A DNA stretch of 8,504 bases from Lentisphaerota bacterium (GCA_012511845.1 JAAZFF010000099.1:1-8504); one strand, 5' to 3'; counted from the first letter of the stretch, positions 1-6,606 are shown. A program made the numbers and translations. The notes: generated by a model from the sequence alone, not told the origin.

Positions 1-2
1 GT

Positions 3-755
3 GTGGCAATAATGCAGATCCCCACCTCTTTGCTGGCACAGGTCGATTCTTCCGTAGGGGGAAAAACGGGAATCGATCTTCCTTTCGGTAAAAATCTTGC
101 AGGTGCCTTTCATCAGCCGCGAGCCGTGCTGGTTGATCCGCTTGTTCTCGAAACGCTCCCGAGGGCGCGCTTTGCCGAAGGAATGGCAGAAGTTGTAAAG
201 TACGGATGCATACGCGATGCGAAACTCTTCGCAGACATTGAGAATTTTGCCGATAACAGCAATGGGGATTCAAGCAGAAGCGACAAACTTTTTGAAATTA
301 TTTCAAGATGCATTGCTATTAAGGCAGACATAGTGAATCGTGATGAGTTTGATTTGGGAGAGAGGATGATACTCAATTTCGGGCATACCATTGGTCATGC
401 GATTGAGAATGTGATGGGGTATGGATATATTTCGCACGGAGAAGCTGTTGCGATTGGCATGGTTGCTGCGGCACGTCTTGGCGAGCAGATCGGAAAAACT
501 CCTCAGGGGACTTCAAGGCGGATAGAGGCACTTCTAAAAAAACTGTCACTCCCGACTGAAACTGAATTCACTGTAAATGATATTTTTCAAACCATGGTGT
601 CCGATAAAAAGAATCTTTCGGGCACGATTAATTTTGTGCTTCTGAATAAAATCGGCGATGCGGTTACTGTCCCGTTTTCCCCTGCTGAGTTGAAGGAGCA
701 GCTTGCCCGGGCCCGGCAAGCCGGGAGTGATCAGTGGACAGTGGGCAGTGGGTAG
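3..755 (+). CDS. aroB: 3-dehydroquinate synthase, 5'-truncated by the window edge
   Basis: AroB converts 3-deoxy-D-arabino-heptulosonate 7-phosphate to 3-dehydroquinate, the second step of the shikimate pathway, using NAD+ and a divalent metal in the cytosol. The visible 250 residues begin inside the nucleotide-binding domain, so roughly the first 110-130 residues of a usual ~360-residue enzyme lie upstream and the GTG at position 3 is not a real start. Family motifs are clear: IPTSLLAQVDSSVGGKTGID (residues 6-25), GMAEVVKYG with metal ligand Glu63, NFGHTIGHAIE with His128, and SHGEAVAIGM with His145. The E/H/H spacing matches known AroB proteins. The last 14 residues (237-250, ending QAGSDQWTVGSG) and the TAG stop are encoded by an intergenic repeat, so the native C-terminus probably ended near LKEQLAR. 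The catalytic part looks intact. It converges with gyrA. Confidence 0.97.
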   Translation: MAIMQIPTSLLAQVDSSVGGKTGIDLPFGKNLAGAFHQPRAVLVDPLVLETLPRARFAEGMAEVVKYGCIRDAKLFADIENFADNSNGDSSRSDKLFEIISRCIAIKADIVNRDEFDLGERMILNFGHTIGHAIENVMGYGYISHGEAVAIGMVAAARLGEQIGKTPQGTSRRIEALLKKLSLPTETEFTVNDIFQTMVSDKKNLSGTINFVLLNKIGDAVTVPFSPAELKEQLARARQAGSDQWTVGSG

Positions 756-762
756 TTTTCTC
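711..762 (+). repeat. Hairpin plus CAGTGG tandem repeat, copy 1 (overlaps aroB 3' end)
   Basis: The block starts with an inverted repeat (GCCCGG-CAAG-CCGGG) and continues with AGTGAT, then three 7-nt units CAGTGGA, CAGTGGG, CAGTGGG (732-752), then TAGTTTTCTC. A near-identical block lies at 8275-8327 in the same orientation, and an inverted relative lies at 1081-1127. The aroB reading frame runs through the hairpin and the 7-nt units and stops at the TAG of this repeat. The family is dispersed and extragenic. I see no transposase here. Confidence 0.9.
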
Positions 763-833
763 CTGAGCCGCAGATATCTCACGCAGAGCACTGGGACCGC
801 GAGGCTCTGTACTCGCATCACGGCTGCTGAGCA

Positions 834-863
834 GGTAGGGCTGGTTTCTCCGCAAACCGCCGT
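834..863 (+). repeat. Small structured hairpin element, copy 1
   Basis: The 30-nt element begins GGTAGGGC and folds into an 8-bp stem: GGC, one bulged T, then GGTTT, a six-nt loop CTCCGC, then AAACCGCC (arms 839-847 and 854-861). A relative on the other strand at 1056-1085 has the same length and the same loop but a different stem, with pairing preserved. Its function is not known to me. Confidence 0.7.
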
Positions 864-868
864 GAATG

Positions 869-892
869 TCGGACGGGTCAGACGGGTCGGAC
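869..892 (+). repeat. 9-bp tandem repeat, about 2.7 units
   Basis: The units are TCGGACGGG, TCAGACGGG and the partial unit TCGGAC, with one mismatch between the two full copies. Nothing suggests that it is coding. It sits between the hairpin element and the 95-nt palindrome. Confidence 0.7.
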
Positions 893-954
893 AAATTCCG
901 AGTCCCGAGTCAAATCGATTCTTTCGACAATTCATTAACTCGCATCACGCCCCT

Positions 955-1049
955 GCAACCACGGCTCATGAGGACATTCGCCCTCCATTTTGGCTATGCG
1001 CATCCTTACGTAATGGAGGGTGAGCGTCCTCGCGAACCGCAACCACCCA
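955..1049. repeat. 95-nt palindromic intergenic element, copy 1
   Basis: The sequence matches 8410-8504 at 93 of 95 positions (differences at 988/8443 and 1030/8485) in the same orientation. Its arms, 962-987 and 1014-1039, are imperfect inverted repeats with 20 of 26 positions complementary; all six departures are transitions, so three become G-U pairs in an RNA. The 26-nt centre contains the two perfect 8-nt palindromes ATGCGCAT (996-1003) and TTACGTAA (1006-1013, which overlaps the start of the stem). It has no coding capacity of note. It resembles a REP- or MITE-like element lacking its own transposase. Confidence 0.88.
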
Positions 1050-1055
1050 TCAGCA

Positions 1056-1085
1056 ACGGCGCGCTGCGGAGAGCGTCGCCCTACC
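1056..1085 (-). repeat. Small structured hairpin element, copy 2 (inverted)
   Basis: Read on the minus strand it begins GGTAGGGC like copy 1 at 834-863 and matches it at 22 of 30 positions. It folds as GGCG, one bulged A, CGCT, loop CTCCGC, AGCGCGCC, giving 8 bp (arms 1072-1080 and 1058-1065). Most differences from copy 1 fall in the stem, and three base pairs change on both sides with pairing kept. Confidence 0.7.
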
Positions 1086-1127
1086 CTGCCCACTGTCCAC
1101 TAATCACTGGCCCGGATCTGCCGGGCC
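1081..1127 (-). repeat. Hairpin plus CAGTGG tandem repeat, inverted copy (overlaps gyrA 3' end)
   Basis: On the minus strand this reads GGCCCGG-CAGAT-CCGGGCC, then AGTGAT, TAGTGGA, CAGTGGG, CAGGGTAG, clearly related to the blocks at 711-762 and 8275-8327. The hairpin and first bases encode the last seven residues of GyrA and its TGA stop. With copy 1 it brackets the aroB-gyrA intergenic mosaic as an inverted pair. Confidence 0.85.
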
Positions 1128-3902
1128 TTCAGCGACCTCTTCATCCTCATCATCATCTTCTGTAATAACAGTTGCTGATACAACTTTATCACCTTCAGCC
1201 ACATTTACAACCTTTACGCCCTTTGCAACACGACGCGTCTCACGAATCGAGTCAACCCCGATTCGTATCATCTGCCCCAGCTCTGTTATGACAAGCAGCG
1301 AATCGCCCTTTTCAATAGAGTCTTCATTGTCGGCAGAAGCACGCAGAACCGGTGCGGCAAAGACGAGCTTGCCGTTACGATCACCCGTGCTGATCGACTT
1401 TACCCCTTTGCCGCCGCGACGGTGAACGGGATAATCGCTGAATCTCGAGCAGGTACCAAATCCATTTTCCACCAGCATCAGAAGGCGGCTGTTGGGATCA
1501 TCCGAAACTTTTACAAGTGCGCGCAATTCATCTCTGCTCTCAGAAAGATCAGTGGAAGTGCTTGCAGAAGAATCAGATTCATCTGCATCTGTACCTTCAT
1601 CGTCCCGGTCAGCTCCTGCAGACATTGTAACACCTGCCAGCCTTATACCCCTTACGCCGCGGGCTGTGCGACCCATGACCCTGACGTCTCCTGCCTTGAA
1701 GCGTACTGTCTGACCGCTTGCGGAAACGAGAATCATCTCATCACCATCTTCCATCAGCTCCACGCCGACGAGCTCATCATCATCGTCAATCCTTATGGCG
1801 CGAATACCTGATTTATTTACATTTCGATAATCATTGAGGTGTGTTCTCTTTACATAACCCTTGGAAGTTGCAAAGAAGATGCATTTATCCTCATCAAAAT
1901 CTTTAATGGAAATAATCCCCAGAACACGTTCGACTGAACGCGCCTCAACAAGACCGGCTCCTGCTGAGCCATTTTCAGGAAACTTGCCGAGACCGCTCTG
2001 TTCATTTATTTCTGCAGCACGCTCTTGCGTGATCTCAGGGCGCAACATGAGCAGATTCACGAGAGGGCGACCGAAGGAGGTCCTCTCTGCCTCCGGGATG
2101 CTGTAAGCCTTTTCCGTAAACACCCGACCATGTGAAGTGAAAAACAGCAGCCTGTCGTGCGTCATGGGAGTAAACAGGTTCATCACGAAGTCACCATCCT
2201 TGAGCCTGGCTCCCCTCTTGCCCTTGCCTCCCCTTCTCTGCTCTTCAAATTCTGTAAGCGAAACACGCTTTATATACCCGCGGTTGCTGAGCGTAACAAT
2301 GCAGGGCTCATTCGGGATTATATCCTCTATATTAACGTCGCCTTCAGCATAAGTGATTTGTGTGCGGCGCTCATCCCCGTACCTCTGCATCAGCTCTGTG
2401 CAATCGGTCTTTATTATATCGAGAATTCTCTGCGGATTGGCGAGTATATCTTTGTAGTCGGCTATACGCAGGAGGATTGCCTGATATTCTGCTTCAACCC
2501 TGTCACGCGCCAGACCTGTGAGCTGCCGCAGGCGCATATCAAGAATGGCTGTACACTGCAGCTCGCTCAGCCCGAACTTTTCCATCATCCTTGAGCGCGC
2601 CTCTGCATCATCTGCCGAAGAGCGGATTATGCGCACTATTTCATCCATATTATCGATGGCGATACGGAAGCCCTCGAGAATATGGCAGCGTTCCTCAGCC
2701 TTCCTCAGTTCAAACTTCGTGCGGCGAGTTATAACGTCAATCCTGTGGTCGATGAAACAGCGCATCAGCTGCTTCAGATTCATCACTTTCGGGCGACCTC
2801 TGTCTAGTGCAAGCATAATGGCGCCGAATGTTGTCTGAAGCTGCGTATGCTTGTAAAGCTGGTTCAATACCACCTGCGGCATGGCGTCGCGCTTAAGCTC
2901 TATTACAACACGTATATCCTCTTTCGATTCGTCGCGTATATCGCGGATGCCGTCAATAATCTTTTCTTTCACCAGATTGGCAATTCTCTCGATCATTGAG
3001 GCTTTATTCACGCCATAGGGCAGCTCCGTGATTATGATTCGGGAGTTGTTCCCTTCTTCCACAACTTCCGCACAGCCCCGCACCTGCATGGCACCGCGCC
3101 CTGTCTTGTACATCAGTTCTATGGGGCGCACCCCGCAAATGATTCCTGCGGTGGGAAAATCAGGACCCTTTATAAACTGCATCAAATCATCGATGGTGCA
3201 CATCGGATTGTCCACCATATGAATTATTGCCTCGCATATTTCATTCAGATTATGCGGAGGCATATTGGTCGCCATTCCAACGGCTATTCCCGTTGAGCCG
3301 TTCAGCAGGAGATTAGGCACTTTCGACGGCAGTACGAGCGGCTGCACGAGCGATTCGTCGTAGTTCGGCCCCATGTCGACCGTTTCTTTCTCAAGGTCCT
3401 CGAGCATCGCTTCCGCAAGCCGCTCCATTCTCACCTCGGTATAGCGCATCGCCGCTGCGCCGTCGCCGTCAATGGAACCGAAGTTTCCATGCCCGTTCAC
3501 AAGCGTATATCGCATGGAAAACGGTTGTGCCATACGGACGATGGTGTCGTAGATGGAAGCATCCCCGTGGGGATGATATTTACCCATTACGTCACCTACT
3601 ATGCGGGCAGACTTCTTGTGCGGCTGGGTATACGTATTATTCAGCTCGCTCATTGTGTACAGGCAGCGCCTGTGTACCGGCTTCAGCCCGTCACGTGCAT
3701 CAGGAAGTGCACGCCCAACAATTACCGACATCGAATAGTCGATGTAGGAAGTCTGCGTCTCATCTTCAATCCTGATCGGATATACTCCTCTTTCAAGAGT
3801 AATGCCAGAATCCTGATCATCCGTGCTGTTCGTGTTGCTTTCCATATTTACATCCGGGTTGACGGACAAATCCTGTTTTCTGTTATCGCTGTTCTCATCC
3901 AT
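1104..3902 (-). CDS. gyrA: DNA gyrase subunit A
   Basis: This is the DNA-cleaving and DNA-wrapping subunit of gyrase, which acts as an A2B2 complex to introduce negative supercoils. It has 932 residues: a polar Asn/Asp/Ser-rich N-terminal extension (1-33), the breakage-reunion domain (about 38-535) with catalytic Tyr154 in AAAMRYTE, and a beta-pinwheel C-terminal domain beginning with the GyrA box QRRGGKG (555-561). The box marks it as GyrA rather than ParC. The quinolone-pocket motif is HPHGDASIYD, with Ala115 at the E. coli Ser83 position and Asp119 at Asp87. Two insertions lie in the pinwheel: about 621-660 (Gly-rich) and about 760-795 (acidic, Ser-rich). An acidic tail (DDDEDEE) ends the native part. 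The final GPADPGQ and the stop come from an intergenic repeat. The ATG has AGAGGA ten nt upstream. It lies 45 nt after gyrB. Confidence 0.98.
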   Translation of the reverse strand: MDENSDNRKQDLSVNPDVNMESNTNSTDDQDSGITLERGVYPIRIEDETQTSYIDYSMSVIVGRALPDARDGLKPVHRRCLYTMSELNNTYTQPHKKSARIVGDVMGKYHPHGDASIYDTIVRMAQPFSMRYTLVNGHGNFGSIDGDGAAAMRYTEVRMERLAEAMLEDLEKETVDMGPNYDESLVQPLVLPSKVPNLLLNGSTGIAVGMATNMPPHNLNEICEAIIHMVDNPMCTIDDLMQFIKGPDFPTAGIICGVRPIELMYKTGRGAMQVRGCAEVVEEGNNSRIIITELPYGVNKASMIERIANLVKEKIIDGIRDIRDESKEDIRVVIELKRDAMPQVVLNQLYKHTQLQTTFGAIMLALDRGRPKVMNLKQLMRCFIDHRIDVITRRTKFELRKAEERCHILEGFRIAIDNMDEIVRIIRSSADDAEARSRMMEKFGLSELQCTAILDMRLRQLTGLARDRVEAEYQAILLRIADYKDILANPQRILDIIKTDCTELMQRYGDERRTQITYAEGDVNIEDIIPNEPCIVTLSNRGYIKRVSLTEFEEQRRGGKGKRGARLKDGDFVMNLFTPMTHDRLLFFTSHGRVFTEKAYSIPEAERTSFGRPLVNLLMLRPEITQERAAEINEQSGLGKFPENGSAGAGLVEARSVERVLGIISIKDFDEDKCIFFATSKGYVKRTHLNDYRNVNKSGIRAIRIDDDDELVGVELMEDGDEMILVSASGQTVRFKAGDVRVMGRTARGVRGIRLAGVTMSAGADRDDEGTDADESDSSASTSTDLSESRDELRALVKVSDDPNSRLLMLVENGFGTCSRFSDYPVHRRGGKGVKSISTGDRNGKLVFAAPVLRASADNEDSIEKGDSLLVITELGQMIRIGVDSIRETRRVAKGVKVVNVAEGDKVVSATVITEDDDEDEEVAEGPADPGQ
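1109..1127 (-). terminator. Possible gyrA 3'-end hairpin within the repeat
   Basis: A perfect 7-bp GC stem (GGCCCGG/CCGGGCC) with a 5-nt loop lies at the very end of gyrA, just ahead of the TGA. No T-run follows, so it is not a textbook intrinsic terminator. It could still help to protect the transcript end or to slow the polymerase. Confidence 0.3.
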
Positions 3903-3912
3903 TTTAGGAAAA

Positions 3913-3918
3913 TCCTCT
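3913..3918 (-). promoter_or_regulatory. Ribosome binding site of gyrA
   Basis: AGAGGA on the minus strand lies 10 nt before the ATG at 3902. It supports the long form with the 33-residue polar N-terminal extension over the internal Met20. A second AAAGGA at 3925-3930 is farther away. Confidence 0.6.
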
Positions 3919-3947
3919 GCTAAATCCTTTTTATTTCACCGCATTCA

Positions 3948-6389
3948 TCAGATATCAAGGTTACCGACCATCAAGGCGTGGTCCTCAATGAATTTGCGGC
4001 GCGGTCCGACTTCATCACCCATGAGCATTGAAAAGATTTTATCTGCCTCAACTGCATCTTCCAGTACAACCTTAAGTATTTTTCTCTTATCCGGATCCAT
4101 TGTAGTTTCAAATAACTGATCGGCATCCATTTCTCCCAGACCCTTGTACCTCTGGACTGTAAGCCCTTTGCGTCCGCGGTCCCGGATTGCATCAAGCAGC
4201 TCCAGAAGCGAACCCATTTCTTTTCCTTCCTCGCCGCCCTTCGCCGTTACATCCTTGAGTACACCGATTGGACCCGACTTGCCGAAGTAGTCTCCCCTGT
4301 TGAAGCCGTAGACGTCGTGCAATGCATCCATCTGGCGACGTATCTGTGTTGACGTATGTATTTCAGTACAGGTAAATACGGGATTCTCCGGATCTTCCAG
4401 ATCTTCTATGGCAATACCGAGCAGTGAAGCCGTCTCTTCCTTGATTTTCATTGCATCATTATAAGTTGAAACATAATGATTTACAGGGTTGCCGTCAACA
4501 TCCTGGATAACCTGGAAGTGAGGAAACTCACCGGTTACAGAATCACGAAGGGAAAAGAACTTGTCTATATCCACATGCTGCTGCTCCAGTCTGGACAGAA
4601 GTGATTCGGCTGTAGCCAGAACTTCCAGAAGAGGCTCCAGCTCCCTGCCGGACATCTGGCGCTCCCCGTCAGGAAATTCGAATACGAAATCATCACAGCC
4701 GATTGACAGCAATCTCTCGGTAAGCCTCGCATCGCTCTCAATGTACTCTCCCTTGCCCTTTCGCTTTATCTGATACAGCGGCGGTTGTGCCAGGTATACG
4801 TACCCGTGCTCGATGAGCGGACGCATCTGGCGGAAGAAGAATGTCAGGAGCAGCGTTCTGATGTGTGCGCCGTCCACGTCGGCGTCTGTCATGATTACAA
4901 CTTTGTGATACCGCGCCTTTGTAATGTCGAAATCACTGGAGATTCCGGCACCTATTGCCGTTACCAGACTCCTGATTTCGAGATTGCTCAATGTTTTTTC
5001 CAGACGCGCCTTTTCAACATTCAGCACTTTTCCGCGCAGGGGAAGGATTGCCTGTGTTGCACGGTCGCGCCCCTGCTTGGCAGAGCCGCCTGCCGAGTTA
5101 CCTTCCACCAGAAACAGCTCGCATTCGGCAGGATCCCTGCTGGAACAGTCTGCAAGTTTACCGGGCAGCCCGCCTGATTCAAGCGCGCCTTTCCTCCGCG
5201 TCAGATCACGCGCCTTCCGGGCAGCAATCCTGGCTCTGGCAGCTTCGATCGATTTTTCCACTATCTGGCGCGCTACAGCCGGATTCTCCTCAAAATATGT
5301 CCGGAGCTCTTCGCCTAAAAGGTTGTTAACGATTCCCTCCACCTCGCTGTTGCCGAGCTTCGTCTTCGTCTGTCCCTCAAATTGCGGATTTGGAATCTTG
5401 GCACTGATGACGCATGAAATTCCTTCACGAATATCCTCGCCATCCATTGTATCTTCATTTTCCTTGAGGATCCTTGATGTACGTGCGTAGTTGTTTACTA
5501 CGCGCGTCAGCGCAGAACGAAAACCGGAAAGATGCGTACCGCCCTCTATCGTGTTGATGTTGTTGGCAAAAGAGAAAATCGATTCGTCGTACTTCTCCCT
5601 GACGTATTGCATGGCAATTTCTATGCTAGCGCCGTCTTTCTCGCCCTTCATGTATATAACTTCATCGTTCAATACAGGGCGCCCGGAGTTTATTGCCTTG
5701 ATGTAGCCGACAATTCCGTCATCGTGGCGATAAACTTCACGCTTGCCTGTAGTTTCATCTGAAAACCGTACTTCTACCCCGGGATTGAGAAAGGAGAGCT
5801 CCTTGAACCGCTTTGCCAGTATATCCCACTTGAAACCACTATATTGAAAAATATCATGATCGAGGGAAAAGGTAATTGTAGTTCCTGTTTTATCCGTATC
5901 TCCGACAACCTGCAGGGGCGATGTAACGCGCCCGCGGGCAAATCTCATGCGATGTATTTTGCCGTTCCTGCTTACCTCCGCCTCAAGCCACTCCGACAGC
6001 GCATTTACGCACGAAACGCCTACACCGTGCAATCCTCCGGAAACCTTGTAACCCCCACCGCCGAATTTGCCTCCGGCATGAAGAACAGTAAGAACAACTT
6101 CAAGCGCCGGCTTTTTTTCCGTCTCATGCATCTCGACGGGAATACCCCTGCCGTCATCTCTTACAGTACACGAACCGTCTGCATTAAGCGTAATCTCAAC
6201 AAAAGTACAATGACCCGCCATTGCTTCGTCGATGGAGTTGTCCACAACTTCATATACACAGTGGTGATAACCGCGCTCAACGGTATCGCCAATATACATC
6301 GCAGGTCGCTTTCTTACCGCCTCAATGCCTTCAAGAACCTGAATTTGCTCAGCACCGTAATTTTCGGCGCCCAAACGTGAATCACCCAT
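3948..6389 (-). CDS. gyrB: DNA gyrase subunit B, long (E. coli-like) form
   Basis: This is the ATPase subunit of gyrase. From the ATG at 6389 it has 813 residues, close to the 804 of E. coli. In order: a GHKL ATPase domain with EVVDNSIDEA (Glu47, Asn51), DDGRGIP (Asp78) and GGLHGVGVS (117-125); a transducer domain with the QTK loop (340-342); a TOPRIM domain with LVEGNSAGG (Glu429) and TDADVDG (Asp502, Asp504); an insert of roughly 165 residues between about 553 and 745; and the C-terminal RYKGLGEM (747-754). Residue 431 is Asn where E. coli has Asp426. The open frame continues 38 codons upstream, but homology begins at GAEQIQVLEG and the predicted promoter lies downstream of those earlier start codons, so 6389 is preferred. 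The ribosome binding site is weak (AGGG, 11 nt upstream). gyrA follows after 45 nt. Confidence 0.98.
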   Translation of the reverse strand: MGDSRLGAENYGAEQIQVLEGIEAVRKRPAMYIGDTVERGYHHCVYEVVDNSIDEAMAGHCTFVEITLNADGSCTVRDDGRGIPVEMHETEKKPALEVVLTVLHAGGKFGGGGYKVSGGLHGVGVSCVNALSEWLEAEVSRNGKIHRMRFARGRVTSPLQVVGDTDKTGTTITFSLDHDIFQYSGFKWDILAKRFKELSFLNPGVEVRFSDETTGKREVYRHDDGIVGYIKAINSGRPVLNDEVIYMKGEKDGASIEIAMQYVREKYDESIFSFANNINTIEGGTHLSGFRSALTRVVNNYARTSRILKENEDTMDGEDIREGISCVISAKIPNPQFEGQTKTKLGNSEVEGIVNNLLGEELRTYFEENPAVARQIVEKSIEAARARIAARKARDLTRRKGALESGGLPGKLADCSSRDPAECELFLVEGNSAGGSAKQGRDRATQAILPLRGKVLNVEKARLEKTLSNLEIRSLVTAIGAGISSDFDITKARYHKVVIMTDADVDGAHIRTLLLTFFFRQMRPLIEHGYVYLAQPPLYQIKRKGKGEYIESDARLTERLLSIGCDDFVFEFPDGERQMSGRELEPLLEVLATAESLLSRLEQQHVDIDKFFSLRDSVTGEFPHFQVIQDVDGNPVNHYVSTYNDAMKIKEETASLLGIAIEDLEDPENPVFTCTEIHTSTQIRRQMDALHDVYGFNRGDYFGKSGPIGVLKDVTAKGGEEGKEMGSLLELLDAIRDRGRKGLTVQRYKGLGEMDADQLFETTMDPDKRKILKVVLEDAVEADKIFSMLMGDEVGPRRKFIEDHALMVGNLDI

Positions 6390-6461
6390 AATCAATATAG
6401 CCCTAAATTTCGCAAGCAAGACGCAGCAAGAACCTTTCTCCTGTCTCTCACGAACAAATTC

Positions 6462-6490
6462 AATATAGCAATTTTGTATACTCATGTAAA
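6462..6490 (-). promoter_or_regulatory. Sigma70-type promoter of gyrB-gyrA
   Basis: On the minus strand there is a -35 TTTACA (6485-6490), a 17-bp spacer, and a -10 TATATT (6462-6467), each matching consensus at five of six positions. Transcription would start near 6455, leaving a leader of about 66 nt before the gyrB ATG. This placement rules against the upstream in-frame starts at 6485 and 6503. Confidence 0.6.
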
Positions 6491-6545
6491 TAAAAAAAAG
6501 CAATTTTCTGCCAAAACCGCACGTGTTTTACGCGTTCCAAAACTT

Positions 6546-6604
6546 TAAAAAGTTGACACAAAATCAAATAAATGCCATCTTTCCATGGTTATGTCAAAGT
6601 TTTA
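6546..6604. promoter_or_regulatory. Inverted repeat with two TTGACA hexamers ahead of the kinase-like gene
   Basis: TAAAAAGTTGACA (6546-6558) and TGTCAAAGTTTTA (6592-6604) are inverted copies with two mismatches, 33 nt apart. Each contains a perfect TTGACA, the first pointing right (6553-6558) and the second pointing left. The first could be the -35 of the gene starting at 6607, but the hexamer 17 bp downstream (CATCTT) is a poor -10. The structure may instead be an operator. Confidence 0.3.
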
Positions 6605-6606
6605 CA

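Larger units (their letters stand above)
756..1103. other. Repeat-filled region between convergent aroB and gyrA, no gene
   Basis: No convincing coding sequence is present. The short open frames here have no ribosome binding site or recognisable domain, and their sequence is that of the repeats. From left to right it holds: the end of repeat copy 1; a weak hairpin GCGAG (799-803)/CTCGC (812-816); a palindrome CTGCTGAGCAG (824-834); the covarying hairpin (834-863); a 9-bp tandem (869-892); a 12-nt direct repeat ACTCGCATCACG at 811-822 and 938-949; the 95-nt palindromic element (955-1049); an inverted second copy of the hairpin (1056-1085); and the inverted CAGTGG-type block entering gyrA. The whole looks like a mosaic of several repeat families. 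Confidence 0.8.

Noticed and set aside
703..1023. Open frames across the aroB-gyrA gap (703-1023, 866-1165 on + and 546-935, 664-894 on -)
   Set aside because: Their translations are the repeats read in arbitrary frames (for example SDGSDGSD from the 9-bp tandem and GERPREP from the palindrome). They lack ribosome binding sites and domains, and several overlap known genes.
711..1127. CRISPR array
   Set aside because: The repeats are of different types, unevenly spaced, in both orientations, and not separated by uniform spacers.
1138..1161. Short TCATC-type simple repeat near the gyrA 3' end
   Set aside because: It encodes the acidic GyrA tail (Asp/Glu run) and is explained by codon content.
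1422..5490. Many plus-strand open frames opposite gyrA and gyrB (for example 4924-5490, 2157-2594)
   Set aside because: They are antisense shadows of strongly conserved gyrase genes, with no motifs or ribosome binding sites.
6390..6503. N-terminal extension of GyrB to the ATG at 6485 or the TTG at 6503
   Set aside because: The extra residues do not resemble GyrB, and both start codons lie upstream of the transcription start expected from the promoter at 6462-6490.
6569..6597. Second gyrB promoter using TTGACA at 6592-6597 on the minus strand
   Set aside because: The hexamers at proper spacing (CATTTA, ATTTAT) match the -10 consensus poorly. The promoter at 6462-6490 is better placed and better matched.
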